This document shows positions 18,299 to 26,903 of a stretch of DNA of 64,000 nt, in pieces (the stretch's first letter is position 1; every line of letters begins with the position of its first letter). The notes beneath the pieces are model-generated. The model was not told the origin of the DNA. It searched no databases and was given only the letters and a program-made list of their open reading frames with translations. Both the position numbers and the translations under genes were made by a program. The stretch lies in contig CAWIES010000001.1 of NCBI GenBank assembly GCA_963835215.1, positions 186,001 to 250,000 of the forward strand. The letters are read 5' to 3'. Source of the DNA: Roseiarcus sp963835215 (lineage in GTDB: Bacteria; Pseudomonadota; Alphaproteobacteria; Rhizobiales; Beijerinckiaceae).

Positions 18299-19957
18299 AT
18301 GACCAAGAATGTGCTCGGGGCTGCGGCGCGCGAGGCGATCGCGATGGCCGCATTGTCGGGGGTGGATCGCCGATCGTTTCTGCAGATCGCCGGGGGCGCC
18401 GTGACGCTTACGGCGCTTGCGGGCGCCTCTGGCGCGAGCGCTGAGAGCGCGGCGCCGAAATCGCTCGTGGTCGCGGCGCCCGCGACTCCGCTCACCGGCG
18501 ACCTCGAAGGGCCGGAACTGGCCGATGTGCAGTCGCAGAGCACGATCATGGGCTGCTACGACGGCCTGCTCGAGTTTAAGTTCAAGGACTACCCCGACGG
18601 GCACCGCGAAGCGATCTCGGGCGAATTTCAGCCGCGACTGGCCGAGAAGTGGGAGCAGCGAGACGGGACAACGTGGCGCTTCACGCTCGTTCAAGGCGTG
18701 AAGAGCGAATACGGCAACGAGTTCACCAGCGCCGACGTCGAGTATCTCTGGAGCGTCTACAGTCCCGGCCGGAAAAATGTCGGCGGCTTCTTCAAGGATA
18801 AAATCGCGAAGATTGTGTCGATCAAGGCTGTCGACAAATACACCGTGGATTTCGTCACCGACGGCCCTGCGCCGATGTTCCTTCAGGTGATGACCACGGC
18901 GTGGTCGCGTCCTTTCGACACGACGGAGCTCAAGAAGCATCAGACCAGCGCCGATCCTTTCGGCGCCGAGTGGCTGAACCGGCATACCGCAGGATACGGA
19001 CCCTATCGGGTTACAGCCTGGGAGCCCGGCGTCAGCTTCACCATGGAGCGCCGGTCGGACTATTACGGCAAGGCCTCTTACTTGGACAAGGTCACATGGT
19101 TGGAGGTTCCCGACGCCTCCAACCGACTCTCGTTGCTGCAGAACGGCTCGGTCGGCGCGGCGCGCGCCCTGCAGTTCGACGACCTCAAGGTCGTCAGCCA
19201 ATCCAAAGACCTCAGGGTGCAGTCGGCCGAAGGGAATTTCGGTCTCTACCTGCTCCTGCATTACGCCAATAAGCCGTTCGACGACGTTCGCGTTCGTCAG
19301 GCCATCGCCTACGCGATTCCCTACGACGAAATCATCAGTAAGGTTTATGCGGGCTTCGCCACGCCGCTGAAGAGCGTCGAGGTGCCGGCATACGAGGGCT
19401 ACACCGACAAATACTGGGTGTATGCGACCAACCTCGAGAAGGCCAAGCAGTTGATTGCTGACGCCGGCGCTGCGGGTAGCACCGTGGAGATCAGCTACAC
19501 CGCCGCCAATCCGCAACATGAGGCGGTGGCGATTGCGATTCAGACGGCGGCGTCCAAGATCGGCCTCAACCTGGTGCCGCGCAAGATGCCTGCGGCGGCC
19601 TTCACCGCGGCGGCGATTACGTCGTCTTTGCCCGCCCTGCTGCACGACACCTACGCCTGGGTCGTGCCGACCACGGGCTACGACTTGGCGCTCTCGAAGG
19701 TGCCAGGGTCCAACGACCACGTTCACTACCGCAATACGCGCATCCAGGAGCTCGCAGTCTTGCTTGCCGGAGAGCCCGACCTCCAGAAACGGCTCGCCTT
19801 GGCGGATGAGGCCCAGAAGATCATGATGAGCGATCTTCCGTGGATTCCGATCTGCAACGAGGGTCAACATGAGGCGTTCATAAAATCTCTGACTGGCCTC
19901 ACTTGGGTTCCTCACGGCGTGTTCCTCACGCAGTACCTCGTTCCATCGAGCTCGTAA
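18299..19957 (+). CDS. Periplasmic substrate-binding protein, family 5, Tat-exported
   Basis: A 552-residue solute-binding protein of the dipeptide/oligopeptide family (SBP_bac_5). Near residues 24-30 it has a twin-arginine signal (DRRSFLQIAGG) followed by a hydrophobic stretch and an Ala-rich cleavage region (SGASAES), so export is probably folded through Tat. The mature part has TPLTGDLEGPE and DVRVRQAIAYAIPYDEI, typical of the family. ATG 18299 follows AGAAAGGA. It stands between the permeases and ATPases of the same operon. No lipobox is present. Confidence 0.9.
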   Translation: MTKNVLGAAAREAIAMAALSGVDRRSFLQIAGGAVTLTALAGASGASAESAAPKSLVVAAPATPLTGDLEGPELADVQSQSTIMGCYDGLLEFKFKDYPDGHREAISGEFQPRLAEKWEQRDGTTWRFTLVQGVKSEYGNEFTSADVEYLWSVYSPGRKNVGGFFKDKIAKIVSIKAVDKYTVDFVTDGPAPMFLQVMTTAWSRPFDTTELKKHQTSADPFGAEWLNRHTAGYGPYRVTAWEPGVSFTMERRSDYYGKASYLDKVTWLEVPDASNRLSLLQNGSVGAARALQFDDLKVVSQSKDLRVQSAEGNFGLYLLLHYANKPFDDVRVRQAIAYAIPYDEIISKVYAGFATPLKSVEVPAYEGYTDKYWVYATNLEKAKQLIADAGAAGSTVEISYTAANPQHEAVAIAIQTAASKIGLNLVPRKMPAAAFTAAAITSSLPALLHDTYAWVVPTTGYDLALSKVPGSNDHVHYRNTRIQELAVLLAGEPDLQKRLALADEAQKIMMSDLPWIPICNEGQHEAFIKSLTGLTWVPHGVFLTQYLVPSSS

Positions 19958-19983
19958 GAGCCGATCGTCCGGAGTAGCGCCAA

Positions 19984-21001
19984 ATGAACTCGGTACCGAG
20001 CGCGTCAACCGTGGCTGCCCACCTGCGCCCGGTACTCGAGATTTCTGGCCTCACGTTGAGCGTCCCCAAGACCGGCGCGGTCCTGGTGCGCGACGTCGAT
20101 CTGGTCGTCGCCTCCGGTGAGGTGCACGGCCTGGTCGGCGAGACGGGCGCGGGTAAGTCGCTGACCGCATGGTCGGTCCTCGGGCTCCTGCCGCCCGGGG
20201 TCCATAGAAGCGGTTCGATCGTGCTCGACGGCGCGAACCTGACGCATCTCGAGGAGAGAGAATTTCAGCGCGTGCGAGGGCGCGACGTTGCGATCATCGT
20301 ACAGAATCCGCGCTCGGCGCTGGTGCCGACAATGACGGTCGGCAGTCAGCTCGCGCTCGTCCACCGCGCGCGCACCGGATCGTCGCGCCGCCGAAGCTGG
20401 GAGGTGGCGATTGATGCGCTTGCCGACGTTCGAATCGGAAATCCGGCGCAGCGCGCGAAGGACTACCCACACCAGTTGAGCGGAGGTCAGGCGCAGCGCG
20501 TCGTGATCGCGATGGCGCTTCTGAACTGTCCCAAACTCATCATCGCCGACGAAGCGACCACCGGTCTCGACGTCACGGTGCAATCCGAAGTGCTCGACCT
20601 GCTCATCGACAAGACGCGCTCGGCGAACGCTTCGCTGCTCCTCATCACCCACGATCTCGGCGTGGTCGCAAACTATGCCGACACCACCACTGCGATGTTC
20701 GCCGGCGAAGTTATCGAGTTCGGGGCCGACCAAGTCCGTCTTCACGAGGCCAGTTCACCCCTACATGGCCGGCCTATTGCAAGCGGCCGATTTGAACGCC
20801 GATCCCTCGCGATCGGCAGGTCCCAGCGTCGCCGGGCCCCCGCCAAACTTAGAAGAGCGGCCGGACGGGTGTCAGTTCGGATACCGCTGCGCGTGGCGTC
20901 GCGAGGCCTGCGCCGCGCCGGTTCCCCTGCGAACGATCAGAGGCCTGCATCAAGGGCGGTGCGTGCGCGCCGAAGAGCTGGAAATGCGGAAAGTCGGATG
21001 A
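19984..21001 (+). CDS. ABC transporter ATPase (DppD-like), frame interrupted once
   Basis: First ATPase of the peptide-type importer, about 338 residues when restored. It shows Walker A GETGAGKS, signature LSGGQAQRV, Walker B LIIADEATTGLD and the switch histidine in LLITHDLG. At 20722-20725 a run of four G carries one base too many: the frame reads EFGADQV, while the family sequence continues in the next frame as PTKSVFTRPVHPYMAGLLQ and ends at TGA 20999-21001. Without correction the frame runs on into the next gene and gives a false double ATPase. The C-terminal cysteine-rich DppD segment (DGCQFGYRCAWRREAC) is intact in the shifted frame. Confidence 0.83.
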
Positions 21002-22008
21002 TCAGCCAGTCGCCACATCTCGCGCCGGTTCCGGGTCGCGCCGACGATCGCGTCCTCGTCGTAAGGGACGTCACAAAGGTGTTCCGTCAGCGCGGCCAGC
21101 CGAACGGCGTTTGCGCGGTCCTGCCGACATCCTTTGAGCTTAGACGCGGGCAATGCCTGGGAATTGTCGGCGAAAGCGGCAGCGGCAAGACGACGCTCGC
21201 CCGAATGATCTGTGGTCTCACCGAGCCAACGGCCGGCGCCGTGACGTTCGACGGGCTCGACGTGCAGGACCGACGCAACTGGCGATCTCTGCGCGGCCGC
21301 ATCCAGATGGTGTTGCAGGATCCCTATGATTCCCTGGACCCACGGATGCGTGTCGCCGCGTCGATCCGAGAGCCGATGCTGCTGTCGGGCCGGTTCACGC
21401 AGGCTCAAGCGGAAAAGCGCACCGTCGAGATGCTTGAACGCGTCCAGCTCAGCCGCGACTTTGTCGACCGCTATCCCGAACAGCTCAGCGGCGGGCAGCT
21501 TCAACGCGTCGGGATCGCAAGAGCGCTCGCCAGCGGTCCGGAACTGGTGATTCTCGACGAACCCACCTCCGCCCTCGACTGGATGACTCGAAGCGAGATT
21601 ATCAAGCTGCTCGACAAGTTGCGAACGGACCTCAGTCTCAGCTATCTCGTGATCTCGCACGACATCAGCGCCGTCGCGGCGATCGCCGACGAGATTGCGG
21701 TCATGTACTTCGGAGCGGTCGTCGAATACGGCCGCGCCGCTCAGGTCGTTCACGAACCGAAGCATCCCTATACCCAAGCACTGATGGCCTCAGTGCTCGA
21801 GCCGCGGGTCGGCGGGCGCAAGCGCGCGGCGACGCGGAGCGCGCTCGACGAGCGCGTCGCCCATGCAGGGGGATGCGCCTACTACGCCCGCTGCGGACAG
21901 CGTCTCCCCGAATGCGCGGTGACGGAACAGACGATCGATCCGATCGAAGGGGGAGGACGCGTCGCTTGCATGGTCGCGAGGCGATCGCACGCCAGGAGCG
22001 TCGCATGA
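20998..22008 (+). CDS. ABC transporter ATPase (DppF-like)
   Basis: Second ATPase of the importer, 336 residues. It shows Walker A GESGSGKTT, signature LSGGQLQRVGIARAL, Walker B LVILDEPTSALD and the switch histidine in YLVISHDIS. The C-terminal part has HPYTQALMASV and the cysteine-rich GGCAYYARCGQRLPEC segment. ATG 20998 overlaps the true stop of the DppD-like gene (ATGA), which supports two separate proteins. Its own stop overlaps the next gene by four bases. Confidence 0.88.
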   Translation: MISQSPHLAPVPGRADDRVLVVRDVTKVFRQRGQPNGVCAVLPTSFELRRGQCLGIVGESGSGKTTLARMICGLTEPTAGAVTFDGLDVQDRRNWRSLRGRIQMVLQDPYDSLDPRMRVAASIREPMLLSGRFTQAQAEKRTVEMLERVQLSRDFVDRYPEQLSGGQLQRVGIARALASGPELVILDEPTSALDWMTRSEIIKLLDKLRTDLSLSYLVISHDISAVAAIADEIAVMYFGAVVEYGRAAQVVHEPKHPYTQALMASVLEPRVGGRKRAATRSALDERVAHAGGCAYYARCGQRLPECAVTEQTIDPIEGGGRVACMVARRSHARSVA

Positions 22009-22490
22009 ATGCAAAACAAACTGCCATGGATGCATACCTTCAAGCGATTCTTGGCGCCGTCGTCGCAAGATTGATTCCAGACGACGACCTCGGGCGGGGG
22101 GCTGCCGAGGCTCGCGCCGATCGCTACATCCTCTTGGCTTTAGCGGGACCACTGTCGGGTTGCGCGGCGCAATACGCCGCCGGCCTGAATGGCCTCAATG
22201 CGCTGGCGATAGCCACCTATGGGCGGGACTTCACGCGACTGAAGGGCGCGGAGCAGGACGCCGTTCTGAGACGCCTCGAAGTCGACGCCGAGATCGCCCG
22301 TGCCTATTCCGCTGAAGGCTTCTTCGAACTCGTCCGCGAACACACGATCGAGGGCTTCCTCGGCGATCCCAAGCATGGGGGAAACCATGACCGGGTGGGC
22401 TGGAAACTCATCGGCTATGTGCCGACGAGCGGCGGCTTCAGCGCGAACCAGCAGGGGCTCACGCCAGATTCGAGCGAGACACATTCGTGA
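22005..22490 (+). CDS. Gluconate 2-dehydrogenase subunit 3 family protein
   Basis: A 161-residue protein of the gluconate-2-dehydrogenase small-subunit family, which partners membrane-linked GMC flavoenzymes. Conserved parts are LIPDDDLGRGA (near residue 23), GLNGLNALA and the C-terminal HGGNHDRVGWKLIGY. Most characterised members carry a twin-arginine signal that exports the folded complex; none is visible here, so this complex may stay in the cytoplasm or use another route. It overlaps the GMC gene by GTGA, consistent with a stoichiometric complex. No cytochrome c subunit gene is next to it. Confidence 0.85.
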   Translation: MNAKQTAMDAYLQAILGAVVARLIPDDDLGRGAAEARADRYILLALAGPLSGCAAQYAAGLNGLNALAIATYGRDFTRLKGAEQDAVLRRLEVDAEIARAYSAEGFFELVREHTIEGFLGDPKHGGNHDRVGWKLIGYVPTSGGFSANQQGLTPDSSETHS

Positions 22491-24181
22491 GTGAAACATT
22501 GTTGGATTGCGACGTTATTGTCGTCGGACTTGGCGCGGCGGGAGGTCTGGCCGCGACGATTCTTGCGCAGTCGGGGCTGCGAGTCGTCGGACTCGAAGCG
22601 GGCCCTCGTCACTCGCCAACGGAATTTGCCGCCGACGAGATTATGCACGAGTGCCGCAACGTGCTGGGCGACGCGAAAGTCAACCACGAGGTGCCGACAG
22701 TCCGCGCCACGCGCCGTGATGTTGCGCAGATCGCAACCGGCACGCGCGGGCTCCTGATGATGAACGGGCTCGACGGATCGAAGGTTCACTCGACCAACGT
22801 CAGTTGGCGGATGCCGCCGTGGAATTTCGAGATGCTGTCCGCAACGGTGCGACGCTACGGCGAAACCGCCGTGCCGACCGGCTCGGCGCTGGTCGATTGG
22901 CCGGTGACGTACGACGAGCTCGAGCCGTTCTACGACATGGTCGAGCAGATTTACGGAATCACGGGCAAAGCGGGCAACATTGCGGGATCGATCCAGCCGG
23001 GAGGCAATCCGTTCGAGGGTGTTCGTTCGCGGGAGTACCCACTGCCGCCGCTGAGGCGAACCGGTTACACCGAGTTGATGACGGCGGCTGGACGCGAACT
23101 GGGCTGGGCGCCGTTTCCGACGCCTGCGTCGATCCGCTCCGCGCCATATCGGGGCGCCGGAGCATGCACCTATTGCGGATCGTGCACCTGGAACGGGTGC
23201 GTCGCAGACGCGAAGGGCCTGCCATCGCTGCACGGACTCCTGGACGCCGAACGCAGCGGCGCGATTGAAATTCGGACCGATGCGCGAGTGACCCGGATCG
23301 AGACGGATCAGAAGGGCGTCGCGACGGGCGTGCACTTCGTCCAGGCCGGCCGCGACTACTTCCAGCCCGCCCGGCACGTTGTGCTGGCCACGTACACCTA
23401 TGAAAACGTCCGCCTGCTGCTGACGTCGATCTCCGACGCGTTTCCTCGCGGGCTCGCCAACAATGCGGGGAACGTCGGCAAGTATTTTATGACGCATGCG
23501 TTTCCGATGACCCTTGGCGTCTTTCCCGGGCGCGACCTGTACCGATGGGGAGGGACGGCGGCGCAGGCCGCTGCGGTCGCCGACTTTGACGCTGACAATT
23601 TCGACCACGCGGAAACGGGCTTCCTCGGCGGCTCGGTCCTTATGGCGCCCGCCGAGAACAAGGCGATCTTCAACGCGCTCAACACGCCGCCGTCGGTAGC
23701 GCGCTGGGGGAGCGACTGGAAGCGTTGGGTGCATGACAACGCCAATTCCATCGGCTGGATTTGGACGCTGCCGGACGCGCTTCCATACGAAGCCAATTTC
23801 CTCGATCTCGATCCGGATCATCGCGATCGCAACGGCGTGCCGCTTGTTCGGTGCACGTATCAATACTTCGACAACGAGCGGCGCCAGACGCGGTTTTTGC
23901 TGGATCGCGCCTCGCAATGGCTGAAGGCGGCCGGCGCGACGGAGACTTGGCATCTGCCGATCGCTCCCGCTCCCATAAGCACTCACGCCTATGGCGGCAC
24001 GCGTATGGGAACCGATGCGAGCGTTTCCGTCGTTGACGGGTTTGGCGCCGCTCACGAAGTTCCAAACCTGACAATTCTTGGCGCCTCGACGTTCCCCACC
24101 AGCGGCGGCGTCAATCCTACGCAGACGGTGGAGGCCCTCGCGATCAGGTCGGCGCGCCGACTGGCTGACGCGAAACGATGA
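22487..24181 (+). CDS. GMC-family FAD oxidoreductase, gluconate 2-dehydrogenase-like large subunit
   Basis: A 564-residue flavoprotein with an N-terminal FAD-binding fold (DVIVVGLGAAGGLAATIL) and the C-terminal GMC domain (STHAYGGTRMGTD, then PTSGGVNPTQTVEALA). A cysteine cluster C227-x2-C230-x2-C233-x4-C238 resembles the region that binds an iron-sulfur cluster in some bacterial GMC dehydrogenases. The GTG start overlaps the subunit 3 stop. As the last gene of the operon it probably oxidises an alcohol group of the imported compound and passes electrons to a quinone or cytochrome; the acceptor is not encoded here. Confidence 0.87.
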   Translation: MSETLLDCDVIVVGLGAAGGLAATILAQSGLRVVGLEAGPRHSPTEFAADEIMHECRNVLGDAKVNHEVPTVRATRRDVAQIATGTRGLLMMNGLDGSKVHSTNVSWRMPPWNFEMLSATVRRYGETAVPTGSALVDWPVTYDELEPFYDMVEQIYGITGKAGNIAGSIQPGGNPFEGVRSREYPLPPLRRTGYTELMTAAGRELGWAPFPTPASIRSAPYRGAGACTYCGSCTWNGCVADAKGLPSLHGLLDAERSGAIEIRTDARVTRIETDQKGVATGVHFVQAGRDYFQPARHVVLATYTYENVRLLLTSISDAFPRGLANNAGNVGKYFMTHAFPMTLGVFPGRDLYRWGGTAAQAAAVADFDADNFDHAETGFLGGSVLMAPAENKAIFNALNTPPSVARWGSDWKRWVHDNANSIGWIWTLPDALPYEANFLDLDPDHRDRNGVPLVRCTYQYFDNERRQTRFLLDRASQWLKAAGATETWHLPIAPAPISTHAYGGTRMGTDASVSVVDGFGAAHEVPNLTILGASTFPTSGGVNPTQTVEALAIRSARRLADAKR

Positions 24182-24304
24182 TGACACAGGGCGCGGAGGC
24201 GAAAAACGCGAAGCACATGATGCGGCCGTGAGGCCAAAATCGATCGGCGCCTTCGATCTCGTCAAGATTGGCCGCCTTGCGTCTTTTGTGAAGGAAGTTT
24301 CGCG

Positions 24305-25477
24305 ATGTCGGCTTTGCGCCCGGTCAGTGTTGACCATTTCCGACAGCTCGCGTTCGATTATCTTCCGGATTTTATTTCAGACTACATCAGCACCGGCGGC
24401 GGCGACGGCCTCAGTCAGCGGCGCAACCTGGCCGCTTTCGAGCGCTATACCTTTGTCCCGCGCGGCATGGTCGACGTGACGTCGGTCGTCACTGAGCGGA
24501 CGATCTTCGGCCGGAAATATGGGCTCCCGTTCGGAATCTCCGCCATGGGGAATCTCGGTTTTGTCCGCCGGCATGCGGACCAGATCCTCGCCGAAACCGC
24601 GCGCGAGGCCAACATTCCCTTCATCCTCTCCTCGATGGCGAGCGCCGCCATTGAGGAGATCGCGCGGCTGGCGCCCGACCACACCTGGTGCCAGTTCTAC
24701 GCGCCGAGGGACAATAGGATCGCCGATGATTTGATCGGCCGGGCGCGCGACGCCGGCGTCTCGGTCCTGGTCGTGACCGTTGACTTCCCAGTGCCGCCGC
24801 GGGAGTCCGCGCGCCACGGCGTGTCGTGGTCAAACGGCGCCGATTGGACGATGTGGCGGACAATTCTATCCGACCTCGTCCGCCACCCCAAATGGACTTT
24901 CAACCACCTGACGGGCGGCAGCGCGCCGCGCATGGAGGGATGGGCGCGCTACGCTCCGAAAGGCAGCGACAGCTTGGCGGTGGCGAAATACGTCGACAGC
25001 ATATGGCCGCTGAACATCCTCTGGCCTGATCTGGAGAGGATAAGGCGCGAGTGGCCCGGCAAGCTCGTCATCAAGGGCCTGTTGCATCCCGACGATGTGA
25101 CGCGCGCGTTTGGCGTTGGCGCCGACGCGGTGACCATTTCGAATCATGGGGGCAACAAAGTCGACTGCATTCCGGCGTCGCTGGACATGCTTGCGCAGGC
25201 GACGCCCAAGCCTGCGCCCGGCGCGCCCGTTTTTCTCGATAGCGGCATCAGGAAGGGGTCGGATGTGCTGATCGCGATGGCGCTCGGCGCCGAGTACTGC
25301 TTCGTCGGCCGGGCGGCGCTCTACGGGGTGGCGGCCGAGGGCGCGCGCGGCGCACGCCGCGCCATCGAAATCCTGGCCTCGGAGATCAAATACGTTCAGG
25401 CGATGATTGGCGTGCGCAACGGTGATCAGCTTTCTCGAGCGATGCTGTTGCAAGACGGGCGCCCGATCCAGCCCTGA
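24305..25477 (+). CDS. FMN-dependent alpha-hydroxy-acid oxidizing protein (LldD/GOX family)
   Basis: A 390-residue TIM-barrel flavoprotein of the L-lactate dehydrogenase/glycolate oxidase family. Landmarks are RYTFVPRGMVDV, the phosphate-binding LVIKGLLHPDD, the catalytic histidine in ISNHGGNK and the FMN loop DSGIRKGSDV. The oxidised substrate could be lactate, glycolate, mandelate or another 2-hydroxy acid. It lies 123 bases after the GMC gene on the same strand and may be the end of that operon or a separate unit. A paralogue is at 46920. Confidence 0.87.
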   Translation: MSALRPVSVDHFRQLAFDYLPDFISDYISTGGGDGLSQRRNLAAFERYTFVPRGMVDVTSVVTERTIFGRKYGLPFGISAMGNLGFVRRHADQILAETAREANIPFILSSMASAAIEEIARLAPDHTWCQFYAPRDNRIADDLIGRARDAGVSVLVVTVDFPVPPRESARHGVSWSNGADWTMWRTILSDLVRHPKWTFNHLTGGSAPRMEGWARYAPKGSDSLAVAKYVDSIWPLNILWPDLERIRREWPGKLVIKGLLHPDDVTRAFGVGADAVTISNHGGNKVDCIPASLDMLAQATPKPAPGAPVFLDSGIRKGSDVLIAMALGAEYCFVGRAALYGVAAEGARGARRAIEILASEIKYVQAMIGVRNGDQLSRAMLLQDGRPIQP

Positions 25478-25564
25478 CCATCGTCCACGACGGGTTCAGA
25501 CGCGGAACCGCGCCTGGCGCTGCTTCAAAATGTCGCGAGAGCCAGCAGAAATGGAAGTGAATCA

Positions 25565-26610
25565 ATGCCGAGCGCAAATCCATTTGAGACATCGACCAAC
25601 CCAATTCTCGTCGAAGTCATTCGCGGCGAGATGGTGGAGAGCGTGCATCGTGGCTCCGTCGTCATCGTGGATCACCGCGGCGTTGTCGCCGATTTCTGGG
25701 GGCGGGTGGACGAGGTTGTTTATCCTCGCTCGGCGCTAAAGCCGATCCAGGCCATTCCGCTGCTCGAGTTCAGGCGCGTTTGACCAATTTGGATTGAGCG
25801 CGCGGGAAATCGCTCTCGCATGCGCATCGCACGAGGGAGAGCCGCTGCATGTCGAAATTGTCGGGCATTGGCTCGCGCGCATCGGTCTAAGCGTTGGGAG
25901 ATCTTCGATGCGGTCTGCCAGAGTGCGCGCGCCATGCGCGTGGAGATGAAGAGGCGCCAATCGCGACGGCCGCGATGCACCCGTGTTCGGGCAATCACGT
26001 TGGATTTTTAACGACCGCACGGTTCCTCGGCGAGCCAACGCTTGGATACGTCGGCCCCGCTCACCCGGTTCAGAGGCGAGTGTTTTCCGTGCTGGAGGAA
26101 TTGGCGGGGATCAAGGTGAGGTCGGCTCCAAAAGGAACCGATGGCTGCGGCATTCCGGTTGTCGGCATCTCGCTCAAGAGCCTCGCGACCGCAATCGCTC
26201 GTCTTGGTAATCCAGTGGACCTGCCGGAGCGTCGCGCGGTCGCTGCGAAGCGAATTGTCGAGGCCATGCATCGGGAGCCGTATCTCGTCGCCGGCAAGGG
26301 CCGATCGTGCACCGCGTTGATGCAACGCGCGAAGAAACCTCTCATGGTCAAGATGGGCGCCGAGGGCGTTTACGTGGCGGCAATCCCCGATCTTGGATTG
26401 GGCGTCGCCATCAAAATCGACGATGGATCGACGCGAGCCGCCGAAGTGACGATCGCCGCCGTTCTCAATCGTCTCGGGGTCTTGAATCCGGGGGGCGAAT
26501 TCGACGTCAATTCCGACGTGATTTTCAATCGATCCGGCGTCGCGGTTGGATTGATTTATTCGACTCTGGAGACGCCCGCCGGCGCGCGCCGGCTCGCCCT
26601 CCCAATTTAG
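25565..26610 (+). pseudogene. L-asparaginase II family gene with two frameshifts
   Basis: The three pieces together give about 347 residues of an asparaginase II (AnsA-type, PF06089-like) protein: VEVIRGEMVESVHRGSVVIV at the N terminus, then AFDQFGLSAREIALACASHE, MHPCSGNHVGFL, KGTDGCGIPVVGISL and a C-terminal NSDVIFNRSGVAVG. An extra T at 25769-25770 and an extra G at 25896-25898 each move the frame by one. Removing them restores ESGAFDQF and SVGDLRCG exactly as expected, so the sequence is otherwise undamaged. It precedes the glycine riboswitch region. Either a recent pseudogene or two sequence errors. Confidence 0.75.
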
Positions 26611-26642
26611 ACGCAGGTCTGAAATGTGGCGCAAACTCGATA

Positions 26643-26669
26643 TTGACGTGCTCGCATAAGCGGTATAGC
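26643..26669 (+). promoter_or_regulatory. Candidate promoter before the glycine riboswitch
   Basis: TTGACG at 26643-26648 and TATAGC at 26664-26669, with a 15-base spacer, would place a transcription start near 26676, just before the first riboswitch stem at 26678. The spacer is short, so this is only a candidate. Confidence 0.35.
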
Positions 26670-26677
26670 CGACAGTC

Positions 26678-26870
26678 AGCGGAAGAGATCGCCCATGCAT
26701 ACGTGCGTGGGCGGCGCCGAAGGAGCAACCGCCCCGGAAACTCTCAGGCAAAAAGACCGCTTATTCGTTTTGAACTCTGAAAAGTGGAGCCTCATGCTCC
26801 CGCCGATGGTGTAACCCGCCGCTCAGCCCATGAGCCGCGGCGATGCTCTCAGGCCAATGACAGAGGGGGC
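26678..26870 (+). promoter_or_regulatory. Tandem glycine riboswitch upstream of dadA
   Basis: Two glycine aptamers stand side by side. Aptamer 1 (about 26678-26762) has the core GCCGAAGGAGCAACC at 26716-26730, then CTCTCAGGCAAAAAGACCGC at 26741-26760, closed by AGCGG/CCGCT. Aptamer 2 (about 26771-26868) has GCCGATGGTGTAACC at 26802 onward and CTCTCAGGCCAATGACAGAG at 26846-26865, closed by CTCTG/CAGAG. Downstream, a GCCGCG-CAG-CGCGGC hairpin (26878-26892) ends just before the AAGGAG ribosome site of dadA, which suggests translational control. Confidence 0.93.
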
Positions 26871-26903
26871 GTTCACAGCCGCGCAGCGCGGCAAGGAGCG
26901 CTC

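Noticed and set aside
18188..20008. Minus-strand frame of about 600 codons opposite the binding-protein gene
   Set aside because: The opposite strand encodes a Tat-exported binding protein with all family motifs; the antisense frame has none.
19984..22008. One open frame covering two ABC ATPases, as if a fused double ATPase
   Set aside because: The middle section (about 20730-20997) is arginine-rich nonsense in this frame, while the shifted frame gives the expected C-terminal part and a stop that overlaps a new ATG (ATGA).
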